NCBI RefSeq assembly: GCF_051622035.1
Contig: NC_135367.1
Location: forward strand, 14,684,501 to 14,748,500
DNA length: 64,000 bases
Direction: 5' to 3'
Source: Arctopsyche grandis
Taxonomy: Eukaryota > Arthropoda > Insecta > Trichoptera > Hydropsychidae
Positions 25,950 through 40,726 of this stretch are shown piece after piece. Each line of letters starts with the position of its first letter. Position 1 is the first letter of the stretch. The position numbers and the translations under genes are program-made. The notes under the pieces were generated by a model. That model saw nothing but the letters and a program-made list of their open reading frames with translations. It was not told the DNA's origin and searched no databases.

Positions 25950-25952
<3 letters not shown>

Positions 25953-28900
25953 ATACATATATGTATAATATCGGGCAAAACTTAGTATACTTGCATTTAG
26001 CATTACATGAGTGAATTACATCTGAAAACAACCTTGAATTAATATGAAGATAACGAATTACGAATTGTGAGTGTGTTGTACAGTTTAATCAAGACTCGTT
26101 AACCGGACGCAGTTACAAGATTTTCATCACCGTAATAACATAATTTAAACCTGTTTGAAAAATAAAAACAACAAGAGAATCATCAGAAACAAACTCTGTT
26201 TCTTCACCTGGATTCAGGACTCTCTGGCAGGGGCAGCCTGTGTATCTTTTTTTATATATACCTTTCGGTTTTATTTACATTTTTTCTTCGGACGAAGGTA
26301 GACGTTTTTCGGTTTAGTCACGTCATTTAAGGTACAGTTGATCCAATTGAAACCACACGAAAGCAAATAAAAGTATTTGATCACACCTTAGCATTAATTG
26401 TGATGATGAAACCGTGACAAAGAAAATGTGCGACGAAATATACATCGAAATTTTTTAAATGTTATCTTAAGCAAACGCTGATTTATTGGGTTATAAACAT
26501 GTAAAATTAAATGCATACAATAAAGGAGAAATCGATAACATAAAATACGGTTTATTTTTAATTGATAAGAAGCTTTAGTTTGCAACCTGGCATCATCACT
26601 TCCCAGCTACTTACTAAGTGGAAAGTTTTTTCTGAAGGCAATATATCTTGATGGGATACTGTATTTTTTTGTTTTTTTTGATGAAACCTGAATAAACCGC
26701 GGGTCGATTTTCGGCATAGCTGAAACACATTTCGTGCGTAAAATATTTAATAATATTATTTTGGATAAAAAATAACAATGACTTAAAATTCAATGCGTGA
26801 TAAATATTAATTCAAATACGGTACTCTATGTATTTAAAAGGTGGGTACTGAAATCTGACGGCCTTTTCCGTTTTATTATTATTTTTATCGTTATGCATAC
26901 AATAATAAATATACGTATACGAATCTACTGGGTTATGGTCGTACGCATAAATATGAAAATATACATTCAACTAGTTAACGAGATGCAACAGACATGGCGT
27001 CGCAGGTGGGCGGCTGTTAGACCCTCGTCAAACCCTCAAGTTCTCTCTACCTACCTAACTATTGACCTACCATTCCCTATTTTTCTTATTTCAGGTTCTA
27101 AAATGCCACGGTATGACTTTGTAAAAATACACAATAAAATCAATATATCTCAACCACAATTTATTAGTTTCTGTTGATTATATGTATTCAATATTCTGTA
27201 TGTATTATCCTCGAAATGTAGACCAAATACTCCACGTTAATAAAATAACAAAATATGATTCACAATAATTCGAAGCTAATAATACAATAGTAAATAATTA
27301 TTAAACTATACCCAATATAAAAGTTATATTATAGTGGGTTTCGCGACTATCTGTTCGTTGAAGTCTCTCGAGGAAAATGTTATTTTCTTTCTTTATTCAA
27401 ATTTAATCTAAACAGTTTTGTATTTTATTTAACATGGAAAGATATCAATGATAAAGTATTATCATAATAGACGCGTTTGCTAGTATTAACGAGACACGAA
27501 CATAATAAAATATTATATTTATTGGATGTAGATATTCATTTTGACACTTCGGTGCTAATAAAAAGCAAACTAAACTCAAACGCATACCACTAAGTGGATA
27601 TTCAAATATTATAATAACCATTATAAACCAGTGATGCACAACTGGCGACCGGTGTCAAACATAATCATGATTCAAGAAGTGTTATTTTTATTTAAAAACT
27701 TCGACATGATAAATATTAGAGCAAAAAATCAATTCTATATTCGGATTAAAATGAAGTGCAGGCTTTTTATCCTTCCGTCATTCGTTAATGGATCTAATTT
27801 TCTTTTATTTTGCGAATTTATTCGTTTATTCAATCAACCTTGACTCCTTGTAAATCATTTATCATACCATTTGATATCTCCTTTCGGTCATATTTTAGGT
27901 CAGCATTAATGACAGAAACTGAGCCAGCAGTAGTCAATAATTAAATATAAATAAAATTAGGAGAGTATGTGAAGATGGATGAATTAACATGAACTTAATT
28001 GAAATAGTTGCTACCGTTGCATACTTTTACCAAATTGAATTCTTTTTACAGTTTACATAAATGATAAACGGGTGTTGTATAGATTTTCACCCGAGAGCAG
28101 GCGTAATAAAATTCAATCGAAAAACTTTTATAAAAAGTAAAACGCAAAGTCATGTAACCGTTACTATCTTTAACACATCAACACATACCTACTAATGCGA
28201 AATCTCGATGCACTCCCGTCACATTATTATGCTATTAAATAATACCGCACGCTAACTAGATAACGAGTTCATATCACAAGGCTTCAATATCCTACAGCTT
28301 ATCCGAACGCGAGCTGGCATTCTTGGCACCTTCGTAGAAATAGGATAGAACGTGATCCATATAAGGAAAATCATGTTTTCGTATCTATGTATCTCTATAC
28401 GTCTAGAAGTAAGTAACCAACGAGTTTCGGCGTTACGCAAACGTCACGCTTGTGACTAGGAAGAACACCTACAATAATCAATATATGTACGTATAATACG
28501 ATTTTTCGTTTAGATGCACAGCGTGTTTTCCATAAGATCAGAAAAGTCGTCACGATTCGAACTACAGGGGAGAAGAAGGATCGAAGAATCTCCACGACTT
28601 GGTCATAACCCGGGGCAACAAACACTGTTCGAACTGTAAGCACGTGGATAATAAAAACCAGACATATTTTCATCACACTACGACTACTCGCTATAGGGAA
28701 TTCGGTACGGAATGCGCTTCCTTTTGAATAGAGACCGAGATAGTGAGAATGATTCAGGGTTGACACATGACCGTTTGTGTTTGGTTGTTTTAAGCGAAAA
28801 ATGGTGTGTGGATTTACGTGTTATTATATTCAAAAATAGAACGCTGAAATATTTGGACCAGACGCTTCTCATATATCTTCGTAACGCGCTCCCGAGGGAT

Positions 28901-29204
28901 AAATAAAGCGTATTTGCTTTACGTTTGCTTAATCGAAACCGACGGTCAGCGTTCGATGTCTATTTGGAGAGTTGAAACGTAAAACTGGAATTTGTTAATG
29001 TTTAGTAGGAGATATATTGCGTTCAATATATATTTAATAAAAAGATACTTGTTGATATCAATAGAAAAATGATAGAGTACATGATATATTATATGTGTGT
29101 TAATTATTGAGCATGTTCCTATGTGATTATTCAAACTAAATAAGTCATTCAAACTCCATTGTATTTGAGTTTGAATGACTGATCAAAATATGTATGTACA
29201 AGCA

Positions 29205-29690
29205 GCATTGACTAGTGGTTAGTATATAATGCTTTCGAACAAAATGGTAACGGGTTCAATCCCACCGGTTGCTGCTGGCCAGACTTTGAATATGTGACTG
29301 CAGGTCGATCGTTTTCTATCAGAATTTTTCCAATTTATCTGATTTTCATTGAAATGGTTCCAAAAAATTGGAAACATTTACACATTTTCGCGCAAAATTT
29401 CGAGTTTTCAGCATCTCTAATTTCGCCAATTTGTATAAACGCTGCAAATTTATCCATAGACGTCGCTGCGGATCGATGTTTAATGTTTAATCGACGTGTG
29501 TATTTGCCTTTTATAATACTTACAATACTTCTGTACAATGTTTAACCATACATAGATGTCGTAAATATATGGGTGTATACCTGTATATATAATTAATTAT
29601 TCTTAATCCGTATACCACAATCGTGGCTTTGGAACGATCTGTTGAGACGAGTGTGCATGATTGATTGAAATAAAATAAATTGAACTGAGC
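29205..29690 (+). repeat. tRNA-derived SINE, most complete copy
   Basis: A-box-like TAGTGGTTAGTATATAATGC, B-box-like GGGTTCAATCCCACC, body GCTGCTGGCCAGACTTTG and TTATCTGATTTTCATTG. It probably ends in the AAATAAAATAAATTG tail near 29670-29685. Polymerase III type internal promoter boxes identify a SINE, not a functional tRNA. Confidence 0.7.
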
Positions 29691-32600
29691 CAAAATCGAG
29701 TAGCAGCCCTATTTCAAAGACGACCTCTGCAAGCCTCGCTTAATGAGAACGTGTTGGGGAGGCTACGCCTTGTAACACCAACAATTTATGAGCATCTCTT
29801 TCGATTCGCGCACCGAGAAGAAGAACAGCGCGAAGACTTCCAAAGCCTTCTCTTCCGACCATTCGGATACCAATTATTGCATCAATTGACCTCTGAGCCG
29901 CGAGAAGCCTCCGAGCGGAGAGGGGAAAAAATAACTATACAATATAAGAAGAAAAAAAAAGAAACACTTCCACAAAAAGCTCGACCGACCAACGACCGAC
30001 AGTTTTACCGGATCGTGTCGATCATCAATTATCGTGTTTACAATATCGTATATTACGACGCGCCGAAGCGTCTTCTAATTTATATCATTGACGTCTCGTT
30101 AAAACATCGAAAAATAACCGATGCATACCTGAACGTAGAATTTAATAAGTAAATAATAAATTTTATTAATCCTTTCATTGTGTGTTGAAGGAGTTAATAA
30201 ATAAAAGCTTTTAAAAACAGAAACGCCTATCCCATGTAGTGACTCGTTTGCCAGGTCTAGTATGTTCGTTTAATGGGATTTGGTTCTATAAATAGATTAC
30301 GACGTTACGAAGTTAAGGTAAAGATAGTGGATAGGAGGCAACAAAGCACATCATCTAGCTCGTTTATTATCTATTTCGAAATGTGCGAGTACGAGGCGTT
30401 GGCCGAGTCCAAGTTATAAGTAAAAGTATGTAGTTACAGAGCAAATGCAGTATAGAAACTTTAGAAAAAGAGGTTTTTAAGGACTGAATGTAAATTGATT
30501 AAATTCTGTTTTGGGATTAGGAACGTATTATATATAGAACAATCCAGAGCGGGTTTTAATGTAGAATATAGAAAATGTGAGCATAGTTTCTTAACTAGTG
30601 CAGTGTAGAAAAATAAAGTCTTCGATCCAAGTTGAGTATGGATGGTTATTTTACTACTATTTAAGGTTCATGCTTTTGACTAAAAAACGGAGAGAACAAA
30701 AGCTTGAGATGTTTGATAATATGACTTTTAAATGTTTAGACTAATTAATGTATGTATGTAGATTTAATTTAATAATATTTTAGACGTAAAAACTTTTGTA
30801 TAGTTTGATGTATCGTGCACGGAATATAGTCAATATTAATTTATATTGTGAAGTGATAAATATATTGTTATAATTATTAATTAAGTAAGGATGAATGACA
30901 AGCATTCCAAAATATTAGGAAACACTTAAGTAACCTTGAAAAAGTTAAAAGAGAGAAGGAATGTGTGCCAACGAGACTATCAAGGATTCAAAATAAATAA
31001 AACAAAAACCTGGAACATAAAAGAGAAGACGAGGAGAGATCGCAGCACCCGCTACGACTACATACACGATCTACGGTTGCCCAAAATCGTTTTAAATGTT
31101 AAATTTATACCGCATATTTTCCTCAATATCAGCACAATGATAAATTATCAGCACAGAGAAATACTTTGACGACGAGTGTCCATTTATCACTAGGCTTGTA
31201 AACGTCGACGTGCCGCGTGGGTTAAATGGTAGTTAGAGGTGACTTACACGAATCGCGATATGATCTCCTATTGTTGAGAATAATAAGCGCACGCATTTGA
31301 ATATTTATAATACGTGGATAGAATTTGAGAATCTGCGGTTTCGGCGAAGAGGAAGAGAGGCGAAACAAGACAAGAGAGCAGAAGAGGAACGGTCGGATCT
31401 GATTAGCATCCCAATTAGAGGGCGGGCGGATGCTGGTCGAGCTCGGTGCTCGCATGAGCTCGTTTATCAAAGCAGACGATCAGCAGGGGCTACAAGAACT
31501 ATGCCGTCGACCCACACCAACAGAATCTGCCCCGATGAAAGTAACTGCTACAAACACGATCAATTAAAGCGTCTCCCTCTTCCTCGTTTACACAAACTGC
31601 CCAATTATTTGGTATATGTACATACATACATATATCGATGATCGTGGATATCCGTCCGATCTATTTATGAATTAATAGTTTTCAGACCATATATGTACTG
31701 TTTCTTTGATTTGCTTCTAATGTTTTTTACAATTAAATTTTATGGTTTCCTTTTACCTTTTCTAGAAGATATAAATGAACTATGGGAAGAATAATCAGCA
31801 AAGTATGCCAATTTTATATAGAAGCAATTGGTAGTTTTGGATTTAGAGATATCCAAATATTTACCAGCAACATATGAATAGCATATTTCGATTTCTGAGA
31901 AGATTTTAAATATGTATGCTCTCAAATCCTGTATTGTTATAGTTGTGGTCAATGGCGGCTCGTGAGAATTCACAGTGCTGGGGTTTCAGAGATGAATCGG
32001 GCTGTAGTAGCTCGTTGACCATACAGGTGACCAAATTAAAACCAAAAATACCGGGTGTACTATACTGGGTATAGCCCATATGGACGAACCGCCACTGGAT
32101 TTGTGATACAGATCTGAATATTAACAATTTGAAACGTTCATATTGTTCATCCGTTATTATCAAAAGTTCATCCATACATACATATATGTATATATGTAGG
32201 TATAGCTGCCTTTTATATAAAACTTCCATATTATGCATTTCCACCAATACTAAGTTGAGTCTGTTTATCAACAACTGACCATCAACATGACGAAGCATTT
32301 ATTTTTAGAGTATAACGAAATATAGACATAAAAAGTTTCAGACGCAAATAATTTTACCTCGAAACGATAAAATACATTATTGGCAGAACAACAGAGTCGG
32401 AAAAATAATTTTTAATAATAATTTAAATATAATATATTTTAATAATAATAAGAGTCTGTGTATAAAACACAATATCGACATATTCGAACAATCTCGCCAA
32501 TAAACAAGTTAAAATTGTTTACACATCAAGATTCAAGAGAACACGAAACGTGCCGGCTTATGCCAATAATATATGTTTGAATTTAGACTATCTACATATG

Positions 32601-33261
32601 TAGGTATTCTTTATTATTAAACGAAACACGTCCAAAATGTAAAAATAACTAGTTACACACGCACACATGACGGATTTACATGTAAAAGGCATACTTTTTG
32701 ACTGACGTGATGCTCGTGTAAAAGCTGGAAAATGTCCCTTGTGACAGGCATATCAATAAGTTTTTTATGCTTTATTCTTTTTTACTTATGATATTTTCTC
32801 ACGAATAAGGTATGTAAAACTGTCACCATTTACGAAGATAAATACGTAAAAATATATTTAAAAAATGAAACAGTACTAAAGAAGAACATAAGTTACAATG
32901 GATAAATCTATTCATCATTGAATGTACCTACATATATCACTTATTTATGGCATAGTTGTAAAATGAAATATCAAAATTAATGCACATTAAACAGCCCAAT
33001 TTATATGTGTATGTGCTTCTGGAACATTAAATGTTGTTCAAACTTGAAATTTTATAGGTAAATCTGCAGAATATTATCCATAGCTTAACGTGCTTCCAGG
33101 TATTAAATTTAAACTGCTTGTTTAAATTATCATAAATTGCATGCACTAACTTCTACATAAGACATTTAATATTCAAGCCATAAATTTTAGAGTAAAACGA
33201 ATATAATATATGTATGTATATGTAGGTACATACGATATATCTACATATTATATAAATATAT

Positions 33262-33911
33262 CAGTGGCGTGCCGTGACTTTTAAAACAGGGGATTAGGAT
33301 GGACAATTTATATATAAAAAATATATTTTAAAATTTTGAATTATAATTATCTGTCTTGAAATGATGAGTATAATTTTTCATTTTTGTGCAGAAATATCGT
33401 AAGTAGCTTAGCTTTCTTAATAACATATTTTTTCTCGTCAAAACTTAATTTTCTGAATGAATCTATTGAGGCCTCGTTATTTGTTTCCGCGCGCCTCGCA
33501 ATGATTTGTTCTGAGGGAATCGTTTCTTGACCCGAATTCCTTGCCATATTTGCACTCGAAAAGTACAGAGTAAATGTGTTATTTCAAAAAAAAGAATGAT
33601 TCAGAATGATGCTTGATAGACACACATCAAAATATTCTTAGTGAAAATTTCATAAATGCTTGAAGATACGACAGAACGTCCATACGTAACAATTCGCCAG
33701 TACCACGAAGGGAACAGAACCGAAACAGCGAGTACGTGCAAGCGAGCGACGCGACGAACCATAACAATCCACTACCTCAGATAGGGCCGATTTCGGTTTC
33801 CGAACTTCGTTAATCCGAGTGAACTTTAGTAATTTATCTGTGGATATTTTTTAATTTTAGGTATAAGATTTTAGGGGCCTAGTCCCTGAAGTCCAATGAC
33901 GTCAACCACTG
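33262..33911. mobile_element. hAT-type element with CAGTGG ends
   Basis: 650 bp from CAGTGGCGTGCCGTGAC to the reverse of CAGTGGTTGACGTCATTGG. Flanks AAATATAT (33254-33261) and CAACATAT (33912-33919) match at six of eight. A 66-codon minus-strand ORF inside (33347-33547, SFRKLSFDEKKYVIKKAKL) may be a fragment of its transposase. Not proven. Confidence 0.6.
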
Positions 33912-36042
33912 CAACATATGCATATTTACCACTGGTTCTTTGGGATGGTTGGGTACAAGAAAAAATTTTCTACTCATGCAAGGGCGTCTTGGAATCGGTA
34001 CTTTTCAATTGATTTCAGGAAGCCGAGCCATGGAGCTACCACTAATAGCCGGTCGAATTTATAAAGTATAAATAAAAATTCAATTTGAGGTCTACATTTT
34101 GAATGAAAAAGAATATTTTTTGGTATTTACACGTGCATTGCACTTATAATGAAGTGTATGCGTTTGAAGAAAATGCATGCAACTACGTATTATACACGAG
34201 CTAAAATGGAAATGTATAAATAGGAAGACAGTATACTATTTTTAGCTCATCAAACTTCGACCATCGAGATGGACGCCCACTATTCACCGTAAATAAACCA
34301 TTTTTATACGATCACTTGAGGTTTTTCGTGGCTTTATCTCAGCTCTTCATCATCTGGGTTCGGTTCACGTCTCTAGTGTATTTTTTCTAGGTTCAAATCC
34401 GTAGCCGACATCCGTCTGACAGCACCACTTGACTAAGTGACAAGCGTAAGATGGCTGTGAGGTGTTTTTTTACATTTTTATTTTCACTTCTTATGAGAAG
34501 CTTGGTCTTTTTTTGCTTCATGTAAATCGGCGGTACTTTTGTCCGAGATCGATATACACACATACACGGGGTTATTTTTTATGGCACATCATCGTGATGA
34601 ACGTTTTTCCTGAGCGGGTTCAACTCCGAGGCGATTGAACGTGTCACTCGTTAGCAGCTCTACTCTATCGACGAAGCCGTGCTTCATATTTTAACATATT
34701 TTTTACTATTGCAACTTATTTTTCAAAGCAAATTCCAGCGAGGTATTCATGTCATAAATAGTCATGGCGAGTGTTTATGGCGATGGTGGGTAAGACTAAG
34801 AAATTCTCCACGAGACAGATATTAAGAAATTGCTTGCTGTTTTTTCTTGGATTGTAAATAAACTCAAGAGCCCGAACACTCGGTATTTAACTTACAAGCT
34901 AAAGAGTTAAACTTTGAAGGAGAATTTACGATTTGGCTTTTGAAAGATCCTCGAGGATATTTATGGATCGTATTCGTAAGCGTAGAAGAAGTTTCAGACG
35001 TTCATACACACCCATTGTCAAATAAGATTGTTTAGGAAGCATAAACTTCTTACTGAATAAGTATAGGTTAAAACCAACGTAAGTACATATACTTGAGTAT
35101 TTTGTTCTGGTATCCGAACTGTATGTACATGTAGGTATATAAAATATGATATAAAAAATCATTACATTTAGTATCGGCCAAATAGCCTAGAAGTGATACG
35201 TGATACAATAAAAGAGATTATCCACCATTTAATAGGGTCGATAAACCAAGACAATATAAGCCTATCGAAGATTTCTCATCTTGAAACAAATACTGTCCAC
35301 CTCCACTGATTGGAAAGAGACCAAGTCCACATAAACGGCACGTTTCCCATAAAACCAAAGTCCACATTGCGTTCTTAATCACCCTGATATATAGCATCAA
35401 AAGAACATAGATGATCATGGCGCGCGTGATCGCCAACGAGTGATAAAACAGACGCGTTCTTCACTTATTGAACGGCAATTACGTGCTCCGACTTGTATCT
35501 GGGTAGTATACCCACTAGACGAGAAAGAAAACTCTGAAAAACATAGACTAAGATTACTGTCGAGTTCCAAAGAGCTGCTAGGTATATCTATCGACACTTT
35601 CGGTATACGTATTTGTTCTCTTACCGCGGTTCTGTTTCTCAGCTCGTTCGGGTGGTAATTGGAAATCGTTATCTCGCGATTTATTGGACCGCTTGGTCGT
35701 CCGCCATCTTGGTTGGCTACAATGGCCGATCGGCAATGTTATAATTTTAAAGCATGCACACACAAAAAGCCGCGTGAATTATGCTCGCAAATAGAGATAT
35801 TATCTCGATAAGTCGGTAGGTAGGCATTCGCAGAACGAAGCTCGTTGCGTCAATGTTCGTTAAACGGATCAAAAATTTCCATTCATATAAGCGTGAAGCT
35901 CAAGTTGAACCATATTTGAAATTGGCACTACTAAGTATGTCATAATGGTATGCACTAAGTACGCAATTCAGACTTTGGGGAGTGCTCTCGATGTAATAAT
36001 GCAATTTTTATGCAGTCGGGTGTGTGGATTGTTCGTAAAATC

Positions 36043-36485
36043 CAGGGCTGTGGAGTCGGTTAAAAATTTACCGACTCCGACTTTATTTCATGATTCGACT
36101 ACGACTCCAACTCCAACTTGAACGATTTTAGTAAGATCGACTTAAAATTAAATTAAAGCGATTTTCAAAATATAAAAAATTAAAGGAATTTAAAAAATCA
36201 CTAAAAATTGACAGGTAACCCAATTTATTGAATTATTGGTAATGAAATAGGTATAAATAAAAAGTACATATGTACATGCATAGTGTATGTATATGAATTT
36301 CATACATAAACAAATCAATTTAATAAAAAAAGTTTGAGACCGAGGAAACAATCGGTTTTGGCCAGAACACATCAAAATATGTGCAATTCAACGATTTTAT
36401 TTCTCTTATTGGCTCTTCTATATTTCACTTCGCTCATTGTTTACGACTCCGACTCCGTTTGAAATGCTCCGACTCCAAAGCCCTG
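36043..36485. mobile_element. hAT-type MITE with CAGGGCTGTGGAGTCGG end
   Basis: 443 bp. It starts CAGGGCTGTGGAGTCGGT and ends GACTCCAAAGCCCTG. Internal GACTCCGACTCC repeats lie near both ends. Flanks GTAAAATC (36035-36042) and GTAACATC (36486-36493) match at seven of eight. The interior is AT-rich without transposase. Confidence 0.85.
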
Positions 36486-38459
36486 GTAACATCTAAATTG
36501 AAGCTTTGAATGCAATAATGTCGTCGGCATGTGGTAAATTTTAAATCACCGAATTCAAGTTGAAGTGTTCTATTATAAAATTTTATTACTTTTGTTAAAT
36601 TTGTCTTGGAATATTATTTATGCAGCTGCTTTGCGTCACTATATACTTACATATGTATGTTCATACATACATATATATGTTGTTGAGAGTTCAAATAAAT
36701 CTACACATTCCAATTAACGTAACCAATCATAAAGTGACAGTGAATCCGACAAGAAACATTCTGAAAATCGTAAATCGTTAACCACATGCGATCGACAATT
36801 CACTCGTTACTCACAAGAATAGTCAAACATTCCTCAACTTCACATATTTCAATTCGAAGAGCACACTGTTACAAAGACCGACTACGATTTACCAATGGGG
36901 TTCCGTTGTTGCGTGCTTATTTTTCATCGCTGGTAGACCGTGTTATTGGTCGTTAGGTATAAGAACCATTGGGTACAACAGTGCCTCGGTCAAAGGGTTG
37001 AGGACAATTTATAGCGAGGTGTAGTTCTCCTGCACGCAGCCTCCCGCTGGCGAGGTCGCACGTAAAAGAGCTTCGGTTTGTACTTTTTGCTTTTTACGGC
37101 GACTGTATATTCCAAGCCATGTTCCTAGTGTCTGCCAAGAGTCGTAAAGTTAAGCCCCCGACCGCGATCTACCCAGTTTTTGACTGTAAAAATCGATTTT
37201 AACGCTTCTGCCGCAGACTTCATAAGACGTGGAAGACTTGGCAAGTCTCTATGTCTCACAATTCCATATATTATATTACTCGGATGGAATCAAATCCTCG
37301 AAGAAGCAAACTACATAATCACCGGTCAAACTGCGACACGACATTGGATAAGATTTACATCCAATTTTGAGTTACCTATTTGATCCGGTTTTATCCATTC
37401 GATTACGATGATGACTTCATTCAATAAAGAGACACATCTCGCAATAGTCCATCAATCACTCGTAATTAATGTGCAATACGATCGGAAATCAGGTTTCTGC
37501 ACCACACTCGGATAGACACATCATGAATAGGCTAGAATGGAAATGGGAGACGAATAGCAACAAAAAAATAAATACATATAAATAAATAAAAAGATACTAA
37601 GAATCAGAAGCACCTGTCTTACGAGAGACAGCATAACGATTCAACAACTCATATATCGAGAGATGTTAAGCAACGCGGAGGTTAATGCAAGAATCTTTAT
37701 TTAAGGTGACCCAACAACACTCGATTATTATTGTGAGTTAGCACCTGCCATGATATCAAGATTATACGCACGCGGATCGCGCGAGTTTGAAAAGAACCTA
37801 AAAGGGATTCCATGAATATTCAATTTTTACTTCAAGTAAAGGTGAACGAAAATTCAAAATGGTAACATCAAGTTCGACCCATTTATTGCTTATGTAAGCA
37901 TAGAAAGGGACACATTACCCATGCCTATACATATTGAAATGGGGTGATTGAAGCTTATCAGAAGTAATTATCAGTACTTACGATTTATGAAAAGGGGGAT
38001 TTCATTTGCAGATGTTTATTTTACAAAGTAAATACTTACTGATCCTTGAGATATTGATCATTTTGGTCTTATAAATATTTATCGGTATTACATATATTAG
38101 AGTGGTTACTATGCTTCATTAATGTTTTCAAAAAAAATAAATTGATTCTGATAAAAAATACAGTAGTCGTAAATTGACTCAAAATTAAATCATGATTGAA
38201 TTTTTACAGCTGGATTCAATTTGGGAAATATTGTATACACACCATCGCGTTTTACAAAAAATTTTTTTTTTTTGCCAGTTCTAACGTATTCAAAGATGCG
38301 AGTTTGTGTGTAGTATCAGCAGAGCAAGTTGATCCAACTTTTTATCATACTTAGTGAGGGGGCTTAATTGTAAGCTACGTGTACGTTTGTACATATGTAT
38401 ATACGCAATTAATCTGCTCACTAAGTATAAGCCTAGCCTAAGACTAGCTGAACCCGGCG

Positions 38460-38735
38460 TTGCAATGCCACAATAACGCATGCACTTGCCGTTCCCGTTC
38501 CCATTTGTCGGAAGAACGCAGGCAGCGAACATATTTGAAATTATTGCGTTGCAATGACACTCATTCCCGTTTTTCCCGTTTCCGTTCCCGTGTTTGGGCG
38601 ATATTTTTTCACAGTAATCTTCCCGGACATACATACAACAAATCCTGAAAGTTCCATCGTAATCGATTCAGTGGTTTAGGAGCCTATACAAGACACACAC
38701 AGACATTCAATTTTATATATATAGAAGAGGCTTCA
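38460..38735 (+). repeat. CCCGTTCC-rich transposon tail
   Basis: Repeats of CGTTCCCGTTCCC and CCCGTTTCCGTTCCCG are followed by TCAGTGGTTTAGGAGCCTAT and ACATTCAATTTTATATATAT, a combination common at ends of insect transposons. Class not settled. Confidence 0.5.
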
Positions 38736-39145
38736 CCGTGTCTACGAAAATACGTCTGATCTGAACTTTGGTCTTCCCTTTATTTCGATACGGAGTGGAA
38801 ACATGGACGGTACGAACTCGAGAAAGACTGAGAATAGACGCTTTTGAGATGTGGTGTTGGAGATGGATGCTTAGAACCAATGCAAGAGCTGAGAGTTGGT
38901 GATAGGCTATTTTACATATGCGTTAGGCGTATCCTTCAGTTCTTTGGACAAATCGCGAAGGAAGACCAGGACAGCTCGGAAAAATTGGTCGTTCTGGGAA
39001 TCGTTGAGGGAAACAGAGGAAGAGGACGACCCCCGACAAGATGGAGTGACCAGGTCAGGCCTGTCACTGGGAAAACAGTTGTCGAATCACTGCGAGATGC
39101 GGGTATCGAGAGGGCTGGAGGAGGTATATGGAAGATAGCCTATCA
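38735..39145 (+). mobile_element. LINE reverse transcriptase C-terminal relic, longest copy
   Basis: Frames read FRYGVETWTVRT, FEMWCWRWMLRTNARA, RRILQFFGQIAKEDQDSSEK and RGRGRPPTRWSDQ, the end of a non-LTR reverse transcriptase. One frameshift separates the parts. The two overlapping ORFs (120 and 80 codons) are pieces of it. Confidence 0.8.
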
Positions 39146-39201
39146 CCAACCCTCAGTTCTTGCAGGATTGAGGCATTGGTTATTCTCTCTGTCCAGGGGA
39201 T
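39138..39201 (-). mobile_element. inverted piece of the same LINE
   Basis: The minus strand reads ERITNASILQELRVGDRLSS, which repeats codons of the preceding copy (QELRVGDRL at about 38885-38915) in the opposite direction. Confidence 0.7.
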
Positions 39202-40726
39202 TATAAGCATGACGGGCCGTATTATGGAAATTAGAATACAGGAAAGCACGACCCGCAGATATGAGGAAAGCAACCACAAAGAAGAACATGAATAAGCGCT
39301 CAAGCAAAAAACTACGGAAAACTTAGTCCCAAGTATCAGGTAAGCAAAATTGGGGAATTCAATGCTTAGATTTCAAACGAAAACATGGAACAGTGAGCAG
39401 ATGGTGCAAAGTAAGCAATAAGCTACCGTTTTCATCGGCAATAATAATATAAGCTAAATCCGAAAAATAAACATTATCAAATTACCACAACATTGCGCAA
39501 TAAAATTATTCACTACCACAATTTGCTCGTCGTGCGGAGATTGTTAATCTAGCAGCTATCTATCTGCATACCCGCTATCAACAAACCTTCACTTATCTAT
39601 CTGGTTTCGCAGATAAGAATATTGACGGAATCCCACGGCTGCGACACAAGCGTGCGCATATTCAATAATAAAAACTCTGAACGTGTAGATGTTTCATATT
39701 TTTGATTTGTAAAATGACGAATTTGAAGTGTAAAAAATATTGGTACAAAAAAGTCACGGTAGCCCAAAGCGAACTTTATACCGGAGATAAGACACAAATA
39801 TTTGATTGATCATCAAACACAACGTCCGATAGCGTGCTACGATCGTTCATAACATTGATGACTGGGGGTTTAATATTGAACGAGCGGCATGCAGACCATA
39901 AATATTAAGTAAATCCATACATAGGCGAAGAATACAATGACTTATAGTTAATATGAGATAAAGTTGAAATGTACATGCACCATTTTGGACAGTTCACATG
40001 CTAAAATATAGCCATGCAAAATAAGTTCGGTTTGACTATAGGTGCAGATACACAGAGTCGTCCACGGCACGTGGTTTTTACATACCTCCATTACGTTTCA
40101 TATCAGATAGCCTTGCACAAGCAAAACAAAAAAAAAACGCTACTACACGTACTAGTTAGGAAACGATTACACAGGAAGGGAAAGAACTACATAGTTGATG
40201 TACAAATTCTCTTGTGGGCTTTTCTTAATGCTGTTGTTGAAAACTTCTTGAATCCTCTTTCATTGTTTTCAATATACAAGTTTGAGATTAACTTTTGAAA
40301 TCACAACTGGAGACCAACCTAGTTGTGTCGTGCCGTATTTTTGTGTGTGTGTGTGTTCTTACCATATATGTACATATATACCTCATATCAGATAACTTGC
40401 AGTAGGAAGACAAATTCGCGATTCCTATTAGTCACACAAGATTTTCTGATAAATATGAACTTCGTATTTTAGTTTGCTCATTACCAAGTTACATTTTTTT
40501 TTTGCAGAACAATTCGACATGCGAAGATAAGCAACTCAGTTGCAGACATCAGGTGATATTTAACATAAATCAGTCACATGTTGTATGTATCCTTGGGTCA
40601 CAACCACACGCCCTACATGCATGGATCCAAATAACTTTGCTTTGCTTAAGTAAATACCTGATTTCTATGTACTGGGTAATAAGGTAGTAATAAAATAAAA
40701 CGAAAATAAAGGGATTAAATAAATTT

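Noticed and set aside
25745..26031. ORFs encoding Ile-Tyr repeats
   Set aside because: They are translations of an AT microsatellite.
26797..27177. 126-codon ORF on the plus strand
   Set aside because: Low-complexity Ile/Asn-rich translation of AT-rich DNA, without coding features.
29751..30152. 133-codon ORF on the plus strand
   Set aside because: Composition shifts from balanced to Lys/Ile/Tyr-rich AT sequence without a boundary. No family likeness.
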